Of a DNA stretch of 64,000 nt, positions 18,256 to 27,520 are shown one piece after another. The DNA is from Enterococcaceae bacterium OF42-14pH9A (GTDB taxonomy: Bacteria; Bacillota; Bacilli; Lactobacillales; Enterococcaceae), in NCBI GenBank assembly GCA_027692465.1, contig JAQEYU010000001.1:1311338-1375337 (forward strand), given 5' to 3'. The stretch's first letter is position 1. Every line of letters begins with the position of its first letter. Both the position numbers and the translations under genes were made by a program. Under the pieces are notes generated by a model. That model did not search any database. It was not told where the DNA came from and worked only from the letters and a program-made list of their open reading frames with translations.

Positions 18256-19287
18256 ATGTTGACCACTGAAGATTTTGATTTTGACCTGCCGGAGGAGCTG
18301 ATCGCCCAGACCCCGCTGCAGGATCGTGCGGCTTCGCGGCTTTTGGTGCTGGACCATACCACCGGGGAGATCGAAGACAAGCACTTTCACGACATCATTC
18401 ATGAGCTGAATCCCGGAGATGCCCTGGTGATGAATGATACTCGAGTGCTTCCAGCCCGCTTGTACGGCGAAAAACCGGAGACCGGGGGCCATCTGGAAGT
18501 CCTCTTGTTGAACAATATCGCAGGAGATACTTGGGAGACGTTGATCAAGCCGGCAAAACGGGCCAAAGCAGGCACTGAGATCAGCTTCGGCGACGGTCGT
18601 CTGACAGCAGTAGTCAAAGAGGAATTGGAACATGGCGGTCGAATCATCGATTTCCGCTATGACGGAATCTTCCTGGAGATCTTGGAATCGTTGGGAGAAA
18701 TGCCGTTACCCCCTTACATCAAAGAGCGCCTGGAAGACCCGGAACGCTATCAAACTGTCTATGCCAAAGAAAACGGCTCAGCAGCGGCACCGACGGCCGG
18801 ACTGCATTTCACCAAAGAGCTGCTGGATGAGATTGCAGCAAAGGGCGTAGAACTGGTGTATCTGACACTGCATGTGGGTCTGGGGACTTTCCGACCGGTA
18901 AGTGTCGACAATATCGCTGAGCACCATATGCACAGCGAGTTTTACCGCTTGACTGCGGAAGCCGCCGACAAACTGAATGAGGTAAAAGCCGGCGGTGGTC
19001 GAATCGTAGCAGTGGGGACGACTTCAATCCGCACTCTGGAGACGATCGGAACGAAATTCGCAGGAGCGATTAAGGCAGACAGTGGCTGGACGGATATTTT
19101 CATCACACCGGGCTATCAGTTTAAAGTCGTGGATGCCTTTTCCACTAATTTCCATCTGCCCAAATCGACCCTGGTGATGCTGGTGAGTGCCTTCGCCGGC
19201 CGCGAACAGGTACTGGAAGCTTATCACCATGCAGTGGAAGCAGGCTATCGTTTCTTTTCCTTTGGGGATGCCATGTTCGTGAAATAA
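18256..19287 (+). CDS. queA: S-adenosylmethionine:tRNA ribosyltransferase-isomerase
   Basis: 343-residue QueA, which transfers and isomerises the ribosyl moiety of SAM onto preQ1 at tRNA position 34 to give epoxyqueuosine. The N-terminus [27 protein letters not shown], the [12 protein letters not shown] block, [11 protein letters not shown] (seen as [15 protein letters not shown]), [10 protein letters not shown] and GTTSIRTLE are the conserved family blocks. Ribosome site AGTGAAGGA precedes the ATG. tgt, the previous step of the same pathway, lies 6 kb downstream. Confidence 0.97.
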   Translation: MLTTEDFDFDLPEELIAQTPLQDRAASRLLVLDHTTGEIEDKHFHDIIHELNPGDALVMNDTRVLPARLYGEKPETGGHLEVLLLNNIAGDTWETLIKPAKRAKAGTEISFGDGRLTAVVKEELEHGGRIIDFRYDGIFLEILESLGEMPLPPYIKERLEDPERYQTVYAKENGSAAAPTAGLHFTKELLDEIAAKGVELVYLTLHVGLGTFRPVSVDNIAEHHMHSEFYRLTAEAADKLNEVKAGGGRIVAVGTTSIRTLETIGTKFAGAIKADSGWTDIFITPGYQFKVVDAFSTNFHLPKSTLVMLVSAFAGREQVLEAYHHAVEAGYRFFSFGDAMFVK

Positions 19288-19304
19288 CTCAGAATCAAAT
19301 CAAG

Positions 19305-19344
19305 GAGCGGGACCATCGCAGCAGGCATGGTTTCGCTCTTTTTA
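19305..19344 (+). terminator. Terminator after queA
   Basis: GAGCG-GGACCAT (from 19305) pairs with ATGGTTT-CGCTC (to 19338), followed by five T. Confidence 0.85.
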
Positions 19345-19388
19345 TTTTGCGAGGAGAACGGGAAGCGAAAAAAAGCGGGAAACCTTTA

Positions 19389-19548
19389 TTAGGGTGTGTC
19401 TGAAAACACCGGAGTCATGCGGACCTGCCGAAATTGGAGTAAAGCGCAGTTTATGCAGCTTATGTGGTGCAAAGCTGCGCATTTTCGACGCAGATTGCGG
19501 TGAAAAGAACCAAAACAGCTGGTGCTGGCGTTTTCACACATGCCCTAA
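19389..19548 (+). repeat. MITE-like repeat, copy 2
   Basis: 160 bp with ends TTAGGGTGTGTCTGAAAAC and GTTTTCACACATGCCCTAA, an inverted repeat of about 19 bp with few mismatches. The core has GGAGTAAAGCGCAGTTTATG, GTGGTGCAAAGCTGCGC and GGTGAAAAGAACCAAAA. It lies behind the queA terminator. No coding capacity. Confidence 0.88.
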
Positions 19549-19635
19549 GCAACAACTTTTTTCAACAATAGCCAGCAGCTCGCATGGGTGCAGAGGGCAA
19601 GTGCGCGGAAGCTCTCCGAAACAGAATTTTGCAGA

Positions 19636-19668
19636 CAAAAAGAGACCGGGCTCTCGAGGGCCCGGCCT
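19636..19668 (-). terminator. Minus-strand terminator of the AT-rich island
   Basis: CCGGGC/GCCCGG stem at 19646-19666 followed on the minus strand by TCTCTTTTT. It faces away from queA and would end a transcript coming from the cre-overlapped promoter at 20021-20049. A short T tract on the plus side gives weaker bidirectional potential. Confidence 0.7.
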
Positions 19669-20014
19669 TTATTTGATGGAAGGATTTGTCGGAAAGAGTT
19701 AGTTTGCAATTTATACATGCAAAGTAATAAATCTCTTGTCATAAACAAAAAACTTTGTTTTCACTACATTTTCTACGCTAAAATCATGTGGATCTATTCT
19801 GTTGTATTAAAATGTGTTACTTTTTGTTACGTATCTCTATTACTTTGGTGTTGTGCAAGTTTGACAACCGGGTGATACGCATTCACTATTTGTAAGTTTA
19901 CCTCGCACATATAAATCTAGGTGAATCTTGTACTTCTAACAACTTTTTTTACTGTTTACTTTTACGCGATGCTTTTTCGAGATCTCCTTTCCGATAAATT
20001 CATTCCTTCCTTAC
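19669..20014 (-). ncRNA. Candidate untranslated transcript from an AT-rich island
   Basis: About 350 bases that are clearly more AT-rich than the surroundings, bounded on the minus strand by a good promoter and a good terminator and holding no convincing gene. Inside, GTATC...GATAC encloses GGTTGT...ACAAC (about 19831-19879), a two-step stem-loop. The only ribosome-site-linked start is a 13-codon frame near the 5' end (MNLSERRSRKSIA, about 20003-19962, preceded by AAGGAAGGA). It may be a regulatory RNA, an mRNA for a tiny peptide, or the remains of a lost gene. Confidence 0.4.
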
Positions 20015-20020
20015 ACTCAT

Positions 20021-20049
20021 AATATAGCACGGAATGTAATCGTTTACAA
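20021..20049 (-). promoter_or_regulatory. Strong minus-strand promoter with no gene behind it
   Basis: TTGTAA (20049-20044), 17-base spacer, TATATT (20026-20021) preceded by TGC. It reads into the gene-free AT-rich island. Confidence 0.65.
20035..20048. promoter_or_regulatory. cre site (CcpA operator)
   Basis: TGTAATCGTTTACA fits every position of the catabolite-responsive consensus TGWAANCGNTNWCA. It overlaps the -35 box of the minus-strand promoter, the position expected for CcpA repression. Confidence 0.65.
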
Positions 20050-20249
20050 GTATTTTGATTCAGTTTTTTGTACCTTTAAAGCAGATAGACCAATTTTCAG
20101 TATTTTGAGGGAGAAGACTGCAGGACAGCGTGGAGAAAAGGAGCAAGCGACTGGCTGATTTTGCAAAACGCGGAATAGTATTTTTGTAGTCTGGAGAAAG
20201 GAGGGAGAACTGATGCTCTTTTCGGATAAGTCTTAAAACGTGCCGATAG

Positions 20250-20307
20250 ACTCCGGAGCCGTTTGCCTGTCAATCATCGTAGTGTACGGTCGACTTCAAC
20301 TTCAGCC
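20250..20307 (+). repeat. Dispersed repeat module iii, copy 1
   Basis: CTCCGGAGCC...CAATCATCGTAGTGTACGGTCG...TTCAACTTCAGC resembles 35840-35900. The core of 37 bases beginning CAATCATCGT is conserved with a handful of transitions. No gene overlaps it. Confidence 0.65.
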
Positions 20308-20378
20308 GGCTTCAGGGATGACATATGCAAAAAAAGCACCAATAAATAAGAATAATTTGTGAAAATACGGCAGATACT

Positions 20379-20408
20379 TTGAAATAATAAAAAATGTCAT
20401 GTTATAGT
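20379..20408 (+). promoter_or_regulatory. Promoter for the P-type ATPase
   Basis: TTGAAA (20379-20384), 18-base spacer, TATAGT (20403-20408), 45 bases before the ATG. Confidence 0.6.
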
Positions 20409-20452
20409 AGAAAAGGAAGGTTATTGTAGGAATACTATAAGGAGGTATGTGC

Positions 20453-23107
20453 ATGGAGTATTATAAAAAAACAATCCATGAAACAGAAACAGCATTTTCT
20501 TCACAATCAGAGGCGGGTTTGACAGCAGTCGAGGCGGCTCAACGCTTGGAAAAAAATGGCCCGAATCGATTCAATGAGGAAAAGAAGGAGTCGTTGGCTA
20601 AAAAGATCCTTGCCAGTCTGATGGACTTTACCACTATCGTATTGTTGGTGGCGGCCGGGATTTCGTTTTACACGGCTATTGCTACAGACCACGGGGATTA
20701 TTTTGAAGGGTTACTGATCATCGCAATTGTTATTATCAATTCGGTTTTGGCGATCGTGCAGGAAGGCAATGCGGAGAAAGCACTCTCGGCGCTGCAGGAT
20801 ATGAACAAACAGACGGCGCTGGTGATTCGTGACGGCAAACAAACGGAAGTCGATGCCGAAAAGCTTGTGGTGGGAGACCTCTTGGTGTTGGAGAACGGTT
20901 CAATGGTGACAGCCGATGCCCGGCTAACGCAAACTTCGCAAATGCGTGTTGAGGAGTCCGCGTTAACCGGGGAAAGTGAGCCGGTAGAAAAAGATGCCGA
21001 ATTTGTTGCCGATCAAGACCTGCCTTTGGGAGATCAGGCGAATATGATTTTCAAAGGCTGTACTGTGGTCAACGGTCGCGGCCGGGGGATCGTGACTGCG
21101 ACCGGGATGCAGACGGAGATGGGCAAAATTGCCGGACTTTTGGAGGACGGCGGCAATCAGGCTACACCACTGCAAAAACGTTTGAACCAGTTAGGAAAAC
21201 GAATCAGTATCCTGGCACTGGCTGCGGCAGCCGTCGTTTTTTTACTGGGGTATCTGCAAAATGAAGATATTCTGGAAATGTTTCTGACTTCTGTTTCCCT
21301 GGCTGTCGCTGCCGTGCCGGAAACGTTGATGGTTATCGTGACCCTGACGTTGGCCTATGGTGTCCAGAAAATGGCCAAAAAAAATGCCATTATCCGTCGC
21401 CTGCCGGCAGTGGAAACTTTAGGAACTGCCAGTGTCATCTGCTCAGACAAGACCGGAACCCTGACCCAGAATAAAATGCGAGTGCGGCGGGTTTGGACTC
21501 ACGGGGATGTCGTGACGGATGTTGAAGACCAGATGACGGATGAAGCGATGGAAGTTTTGAAAATCGCGACCTTGTGTACCGACGTGTTGGTGGATATCAA
21601 TGAAGAAGGTGACAACGATTACACCGGAAATCCCACAGAAGTTGCAATCGTGCGGGCGTTTGAAGAAAATTATCATACCAAAAAAGAACTGGACGACGAG
21701 TATGTCCGGATCGGAGAACTGCCTTTTGATTCCCAACGCAAGATGATGACCACCGTCCATAAGAAAGGGAAAAAATACCTTTCAGTGACAAAGGGAGCCT
21801 TTGATGTGCTGCTGCCTCGCTTTCGTTTTGGCGATGTTGACCAGGCGGCAGTGGTCAACGACCGTTTCGGTAAGCGGGCTTTGCGGGTCATTGCAGTCGG
21901 TTACCGGGTCTTTGATGAGGAACCAACAGAGATGACTTCGGAATTTTTGGAAAAAGATCTGCAACTGATGGGTCTGATCGGCATGATCGATCCACCGCGT
22001 CCGGAGAGTAAAGGGGCGATTGCCAAGGCGAAAAAGGCTGGGATCAAGACGGTGATGATTACCGGCGATCATGTGGTGACTGCCAGTGCAATCGCCAAAG
22101 AATTGGGGATTTTGCAGCATAAAAAGCAGGCCATCAGCGGTGCTCAGCTGCAGCAGCTGACTGATGATCAATTGGACGACAAAGTCAAAGATTTGCGGGT
22201 CTATGCCCGTGTGACGCCGGAAGACAAAATCCGGATCGTCAAAGCCTGGCAGCGGACCGGTGCTGTAGTAGCGATGACCGGTGACGGGGTCAATGATGCC
22301 CCGGCACTGAATGCCAGTGATGTCGGTTGTGCTATGGGGATTACCGGGACAGACGTTGCTAAAGGAGCTGCCGATATCATTTTGACCGACGATAATTTTG
22401 CGACTATCGTGGATGCAGTGGCTCAGGGACGGACGGTCTATCAAAATATCCGCAAAGCCATCAATTTTCTGCTGAGTTGTAACGTATCAGAAATCTTTAT
22501 CGTCTTGATTGCTATGCTGTTGGGGTGGGGTGCACCTTTTACCGCAGTTCAACTGCTGTTTGTCAATGTCGTTGCAGACGGTTTGCCGGGCTTTGCTTTG
22601 GGGCGGGAGCCGGCTGAAACGGGAATCATGGACCAGCCGCCGATTCCTTCAAATGAAGGCGTCTTTGCTCGCGGGTTGTGGCAGAAGATTGGCATCAATG
22701 CAGCCAGTTTTACCATCGTCGCCCTGTTCGGCTATTATATCGGCCGCTTTGTGGACAGTATCAGCCATTGGGTACCGGCTTCTCCCGAGGTGGGACAGAC
22801 GGTAGCTTTTCTGGTGTTGGCCTACTCCTCGATCCTGCATGTGTTCAATGTCCGCAGCAGCCGCTCGATTTTCCAAGTGAAGCTCTCCAGCAACAAATCG
22901 CTGTTTGAAATGGCCGTTCTGGCGATTCTGATCACAACAGCAATCGCCTTGCTTCCGTTGACTCAAGACCTGTTCAATCTGGTACACATCAGTCTGAACC
23001 ATTGGATGCTGGTAGGGATCTTGTCGATTGTACCGATTTTTGTCAACGAGATGATCAAGTTCCACTTTTCAGCAGAAGAAGACGAAGAAGGACCGCAAGA
23101 AGCGTGA
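20453..23107 (+). CDS. P-type (P2A-like) cation-transporting ATPase, probably Ca2+
   Basis: 884 residues. Catalytic CSDKTGTLTQNKM (phosphorylated Asp), TGES actuator loop (ALTGESEPVEK), nucleotide-domain KGAFD, and hinge MTGDGVNDAPAL are all intact. About ten membrane segments. Ion-site residues of SERCA/PMR1 pumps appear kept: Glu in the fourth segment (VPETL), Glu in the fifth (CNVSEIF), Asn and Asp in the sixth (FVNVVADGLPG). The usual PEGLP is PETLM here, so selectivity for Ca2+ versus Mn2+ is not certain. ATG 20453 is chosen because AGGAGG sits 7 bases upstream; ATG 20447 touches that site. Followed by a terminator facing a convergent gene. Confidence 0.88.
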   Translation: MEYYKKTIHETETAFSSQSEAGLTAVEAAQRLEKNGPNRFNEEKKESLAKKILASLMDFTTIVLLVAAGISFYTAIATDHGDYFEGLLIIAIVIINSVLAIVQEGNAEKALSALQDMNKQTALVIRDGKQTEVDAEKLVVGDLLVLENGSMVTADARLTQTSQMRVEESALTGESEPVEKDAEFVADQDLPLGDQANMIFKGCTVVNGRGRGIVTATGMQTEMGKIAGLLEDGGNQATPLQKRLNQLGKRISILALAAAAVVFLLGYLQNEDILEMFLTSVSLAVAAVPETLMVIVTLTLAYGVQKMAKKNAIIRRLPAVETLGTASVICSDKTGTLTQNKMRVRRVWTHGDVVTDVEDQMTDEAMEVLKIATLCTDVLVDINEEGDNDYTGNPTEVAIVRAFEENYHTKKELDDEYVRIGELPFDSQRKMMTTVHKKGKKYLSVTKGAFDVLLPRFRFGDVDQAAVVNDRFGKRALRVIAVGYRVFDEEPTEMTSEFLEKDLQLMGLIGMIDPPRPESKGAIAKAKKAGIKTVMITGDHVVTASAIAKELGILQHKKQAISGAQLQQLTDDQLDDKVKDLRVYARVTPEDKIRIVKAWQRTGAVVAMTGDGVNDAPALNASDVGCAMGITGTDVAKGAADIILTDDNFATIVDAVAQGRTVYQNIRKAINFLLSCNVSEIFIVLIAMLLGWGAPFTAVQLLFVNVVADGLPGFALGREPAETGIMDQPPIPSNEGVFARGLWQKIGINAASFTIVALFGYYIGRFVDSISHWVPASPEVGQTVAFLVLAYSSILHVFNVRSSRSIFQVKLSSNKSLFEMAVLAILITTAIALLPLTQDLFNLVHISLNHWMLVGILSIVPIFVNEMIKFHFSAEEDEEGPQEA

Positions 23108-23275
23108 ACCTGCGAGTTTTGGGCTGCGTAGCTATTGTTGCTCTGTTCTTTGGGAGTTCGGCAAAAAGACCACTAGAATTTGAAGTCTGTAAGAGTTTTC
23201 AAAGCACCTTGGCTTTATGCACGCTACTTCTTGAACGGCATTTTTATGAAAGCAAATAGTGGTTTTCTACAACTT

Positions 23276-23323
23276 AAAAATAGCCGCGGTGACCGACTAA
23301 TTCAACGGTCACCGCGGCTATTT
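23276..23323. terminator. Bidirectional terminator
   Basis: AAATAGCCGCGGTGACCG (from about 23278) pairs with CGGTCACCGCGGCTATTT, an 18-bp perfect stem between the convergent ATPase gene and the DUF975 gene. Confidence 0.88.
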
Positions 23324-23370
23324 GTGTTGAGCTCCAACGATTTCAAAACCCAGGAGCTGTGTGTTAACAA

Positions 23371-24114
23371 TCAGTAAGTGTCGACTTCGTTAGGTAGGGC
23401 ATTGTAGAATGCTGCCTGGGTGGCCTTGACATAAGGAATGAACCACAGCATCCCGATCACAGTGATGCTGGCCAGGATTCCCCAACCGATAAAGCTCAGC
23501 TGCAAGACGAAAAGGTTCCATTTGTAACCCTTCATCAGGCGGCGGCTGGCGGTGATACATTCCAGAGCACCGGGTTTTTCGCCGGTCCCTTCAGCGATAT
23601 CGTAGAAAACGAAATAACTTTGCGAATAAGAATAGGCTTTAATCACGCCCGGAATGATGAAAAGCAGCGACCACAAGTAACTGAAGATAGACACCAACAG
23701 CATGGTGATGATCAGTCCCCAGATATAAGGTGAGCGGAAGCAGCGAAAGGCATCCGCAATCCGATAAGGCTCATTTTTGCGCCCTCTGACAGCATCAAGA
23801 AAAGTATAATCAGCGCCTGATTCCAATACAATTTGAAAAAGGCCCGCCACCAGCGAGATCAAAAACATGACTGCAGCGCGGCTTGAAACAGCTAAAATAA
23901 GTGCCGTATCTAAAGTATCAGATGCCGCAGCAGAGTCAAGCAAACCCGTTGCTATGATGGAGCTGGCCATCATAGGAGTGGTTAGCACTATTACGATGGC
24001 AATAATGATCAGATTCGGGACCAGTGTCATCAAAATGGCACTGCCCCAGCGACCGGCCAACGCATCTTTGGCCTCCTGTTTTAATTCTTTCCGTGATTTC
24101 ATTTGTGTATCCAT
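23371..24114 (-). CDS. DUF975 family membrane protein, first paralog
   Basis: 247 residues with the DUF975 opening (KSRKELKQEAKDALAGRWGSAILMTLVPN) and the later conserved LWSLLFIIPGVIKAYSYSQSYFVFYDIAE block, about six membrane segments. ATG 24114 has GGAGGG 7 bases upstream; the longer frame to 24351 runs through a decayed repeat and is rejected. Function of the family is not known. A close paralog lies directly upstream at 24498-25214, so this is a tandem duplication that has since diverged. Confidence 0.85.
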   Translation of the reverse strand: MDTQMKSRKELKQEAKDALAGRWGSAILMTLVPNLIIIAIVIVLTTPMMASSIIATGLLDSAAASDTLDTALILAVSSRAAVMFLISLVAGLFQIVLESGADYTFLDAVRGRKNEPYRIADAFRCFRSPYIWGLIITMLLVSIFSYLWSLLFIIPGVIKAYSYSQSYFVFYDIAEGTGEKPGALECITASRRLMKGYKWNLFVLQLSFIGWGILASITVIGMLWFIPYVKATQAAFYNALPNEVDTY

Positions 24115-24167
24115 AAATTTTCCCTCCCTGAACCCTTTGCTTCGGCCATCTTTTGGCCGGTAGCTTG

Positions 24168-24176
24168 AGTATAGCA
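24168..24176 (-). promoter_or_regulatory. Extended -10 promoter for the first DUF975 gene
   Basis: Minus strand TGC-TATACT (24176-24168). The same nine bases precede the paralog. Confidence 0.5.
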
Positions 24177-24226
24177 AATCCCGTTGTTTTTGGCACTTGT
24201 ATGGGAATTCGAATAGTGCTTGTTCA

Positions 24227-24353
24227 GGCTGGGACTGAACCTTCCGGCAGCAGATCATTTGGTCCTTCGTTAAAGGCATACGTATGCATCGCACAATCCG
24301 TGCTTTACAGGTCTGTAAAAGGCTGAGTTCCTCCGGAGTTTCCAGGCGCACCC
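24227..24353 (-). repeat. Decayed MITE-like repeat, copy 4
   Basis: Reads in the same orientation as copy 3: GGGACTGAACCTTCCGGCAG, ATTTGGTCCTT, a middle with CGCACAATCCGTGCTTTAC, and an end GGAGTTTCCAGGCGCACCCT. Similarity is clear at both ends and in the centre, but several blocks are lost (127 bp instead of about 160). Confidence 0.55.
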
Positions 24354-24445
24354 TTTGATTCCTGCAAGCTCATCACGGGAGGGTGCAGAGCCGGACCACA
24401 ATGATCGGCGCCTTCCGACTGCTTGCTGACAGGTAAAGTCGGCAG

Positions 24446-24485
24446 CAAAAAGCCTGACCGATCCCTAGAGGATTCTGTCAGGCTG
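24446..24485 (-). terminator. Terminator after the second DUF975 gene
   Basis: Minus strand AGCCTGAC...ATCC pairs with GGAT...GTCAGGCT and is followed by four or more T. Confidence 0.8.
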
Positions 24486-24497
24486 TCTGTTTTGTTC

Positions 24498-25214
24498 TCA
24501 GTCTAAAATGACTTCGTTTGGTAAATTGTTATAGAAAGCTGCCTTTGTGGCTGAAATATACGGATTCAGCCATAAATACCCCAAAAAGAAGGGGATGGCG
24601 GCCAGAATGTGCCAACCGATAAAACTCAAATCCAGTAGAAACAAGTCCATCTTGTGACCATCCATCAGTTTACGACTGTAGGTGATACAATCCAAGGCTC
24701 GCGGCGCCTGCCCGGTACTTTCTATGATGTCGTAGTAGACATAGGTAGCTTGCGAATAAGCATAGTATTTTACGAACATCGGGATCACAAGCAGTAAAGC
24801 CCACAAGGACAGGAAGATAGCAGAAAACAAAGTAATCAGCAGGATCCCCAGAAAAAATCTGCCGGAGAAGGCCCGCAGCGCATTTGGCAGCGGCTCGATA
24901 TCCCGGCGTTGTCCTCGCAGCAGTTCCAGATAGGTCCAGTTGATCCCGCTGGCAAACAGGGCACCGATGATGGACCCGATCAGGCTGGTTCCGTTACTGC
25001 CCGGGTTGCCGGCTTGATCAGAGATTGCGTCACTCATCTGGTCGGCAAAACTCGTCCAGTCGATACTGGCTGCAATCAAAATCAATGGAATCAGCATGAC
25101 CAGCAGGACAGCGATTTGAATCAGTGTCGGGATCAGGTTCAACAGCACAGCCTTGCTCCAACGACCTGCCAAAACGGCTTTGGCCTCGCTTTTCAATTCA
25201 GCTCTGGTTTTCAT
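24498..25214 (-). CDS. DUF975 family membrane protein, second paralog
   Basis: 238 residues, opening MKTRAELKSEAKAVLAGRWSKAVLLNLIPT and sharing with the neighbour the block LWALLLVIPMFVKYYAYSQATYVYYDIIEST and the C-terminal NPYISATKAAFYNNLPNEV (neighbour: FIPYVKATQAAFYNALPNEV). About six membrane segments. GAAAGGAG precedes the ATG. Each paralog has its own promoter and terminator, so they are separate units despite the duplication. Confidence 0.85.
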   Translation of the reverse strand: MKTRAELKSEAKAVLAGRWSKAVLLNLIPTLIQIAVLLVMLIPLILIAASIDWTSFADQMSDAISDQAGNPGSNGTSLIGSIIGALFASGINWTYLELLRGQRRDIEPLPNALRAFSGRFFLGILLITLFSAIFLSLWALLLVIPMFVKYYAYSQATYVYYDIIESTGQAPRALDCITYSRKLMDGHKMDLFLLDLSFIGWHILAAIPFFLGYLWLNPYISATKAAFYNNLPNEVILD

Positions 25215-25292
25215 ATGGTGTACTCCTTTCTTTTATATTGTCCAATCTGTTTAACGAATAAGGGTAGCCAAAATGACTACTCTATAAGTTTA

Positions 25293-25301
25293 AGTATAGC
25301 A
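25293..25301 (-). promoter_or_regulatory. Extended -10 promoter for the second DUF975 gene
   Basis: Minus strand TGC-TATACT (25301-25293), identical to that of the paralog. Confidence 0.5.
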
Positions 25302-25403
25302 GAGTTACCGGAAAATTCATGATACAGGGCTCAGAGCTGCAGTCGGTTGAAAACTGTTAAGCAGGGCGCATATCACGGCTTTCTTAAGAAAAGTTTGGTC
25401 CTA

Positions 25404-25432
25404 TTTACTTTTTATCAGTGAATCAGTATGAT
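25404..25432 (+). promoter_or_regulatory. Promoter for tgt
   Basis: TTTACT (25404-25409), 17-base spacer, TATGAT (25427-25432). The leader to tgt is about 70 bases. No preQ1 riboswitch was recognised. Confidence 0.55.
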
Positions 25433-25505
25433 AGGTGAGTTGAAGACCAATCACCGGGGGTATCTTGAGGTCTGCTCGGTGGAAGACATATAGAAAGTAG
25501 GGTAA

Positions 25506-26654
<1,149 letters not shown>

Positions 26655-26785
26655 ATTTCACACAAAAATCATAGTGAAAGTGCCGAATATTTGTTATAGT
26701 GTTTTTTGTACACTGCAGTGGGAACCGGTTTCTGCAACTGGTTGGCTGCACTATGTAAACAATCAAAATCGAGGTGAAATAGTTT

Positions 26786-27130
26786 ATGGAATTACTGATC
26801 CCTATCGTCTTAGTGGGTGTGATGTGGTTTTTCATGTCCCGTTCGACTAAGAAACAACAACAAGAACGCCAAAATACACTGAACGCCATGAAAACCGGTG
26901 ATGAAGTGGTAACCATCGGCGGTCTGCACGGTGTTTTGTCAGAAGTCAATGACAAAACCGTTGTCTTGGATTGCGAAGGCATCTACCTGGAGTTTGAAAA
27001 ATCCGCTGTCAAAACGGTCAAACCGGGAACGACTGCTGTAACGGATACTGCTCAAACTGAAATCGTACCTGAAGCAGCTGCTGAAAAGACAGAAGCTGTT
27101 GAGGACACAACTGAAGCTGACAAAGACTGA
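26786..27130 (+). CDS. yajC: Preprotein translocase subunit YajC
   Basis: 114 residues: one N-terminal membrane helix (LLIPIVLVGVMWFFMSRSTKKQQQ), then the YajC core NALKTGDEVVTIGGLHGVLSEVNDKTVVLDC-type segment (here NAMKTGDEVVTIGG) and an acidic Ala/Glu-rich tail. YajC associates with SecDF and the Sec translocon. GAGGTG ribosome site. A terminator follows at once. Confidence 0.93.
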   Translation: MELLIPIVLVGVMWFFMSRSTKKQQQERQNTLNAMKTGDEVVTIGGLHGVLSEVNDKTVVLDCEGIYLEFEKSAVKTVKPGTTAVTDTAQTEIVPEAAAEKTEAVEDTTEADKD

Positions 27131-27154
27131 TCCTGCCTCGTGCAGGATTTTTCT
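27130..27154 (+). terminator. Terminator after yajC
   Basis: ATCCTGC pairs with GCAGGAT (loop CTCGT), followed by T5; it begins at the stop codon. Confidence 0.88.
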
Positions 27155-27411
27155 TTTGCAATCGGTGGATGATTCACGGTGGCACTTTTTAAAGAGTGGA
27201 ACAAAAAGCGCAAAAGCGGCGGTCGTCGGTGCTGATTTTATCTTCGGCGGACTATGTATATTTTGAGAAAACATGCGCAATCTTTTCCGTTGTAAAAAAA
27301 GTTTAAAAAAATGCATTTATGCCGAAAAAATGGTGTAAATGCTTTCTTTGTTTATGCAGCAACCTTTTGTTTTCATTGATATAACAGTCGATTGAGTTGG
27401 AAATAAAAAAC

Positions 27412-27427
27412 TGTGAAAAAGTTCACA
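27412..27427. promoter_or_regulatory. Rex operator 1 of adhE
   Basis: TGTGAAAAAGTTCACA, a perfect TGTGAA-N4-TTCACA palindrome as bound by the NADH-sensing repressor Rex, 9 bases upstream of the -35 box. Confidence 0.75.
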
Positions 27428-27435
27428 CGAAACTA

Positions 27436-27464
27436 TTTACAAATCGGAATCTTTCGTGTATTAT
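27436..27464 (+). promoter_or_regulatory. adhE promoter
   Basis: TTTACA (27436-27441), 17-base spacer, TATTAT (27459-27464). It lies between two Rex-like sites. The gap upstream (27155-27411) is AT-rich and shows no gene. Confidence 0.75.
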
Positions 27465-27470
27465 TCGGTG

Positions 27471-27486
27471 TGTGAAATAGTTAACA
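27471..27486. promoter_or_regulatory. Rex operator 2 of adhE
   Basis: TGTGAAATAGTTAACA differs from the Rex palindrome by one base in the right half and covers the likely transcription start, so occupancy would block the polymerase. Confidence 0.6.
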
Positions 27487-27520
27487 AAGAAAACACGGTC
27501 CACAATATAGGAGGATGACA

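Noticed and set aside
19560..19748. 67-codon minus-strand frame at the edge of the AT-rich island
   Set aside because: It spans the terminator and has no ribosome site.
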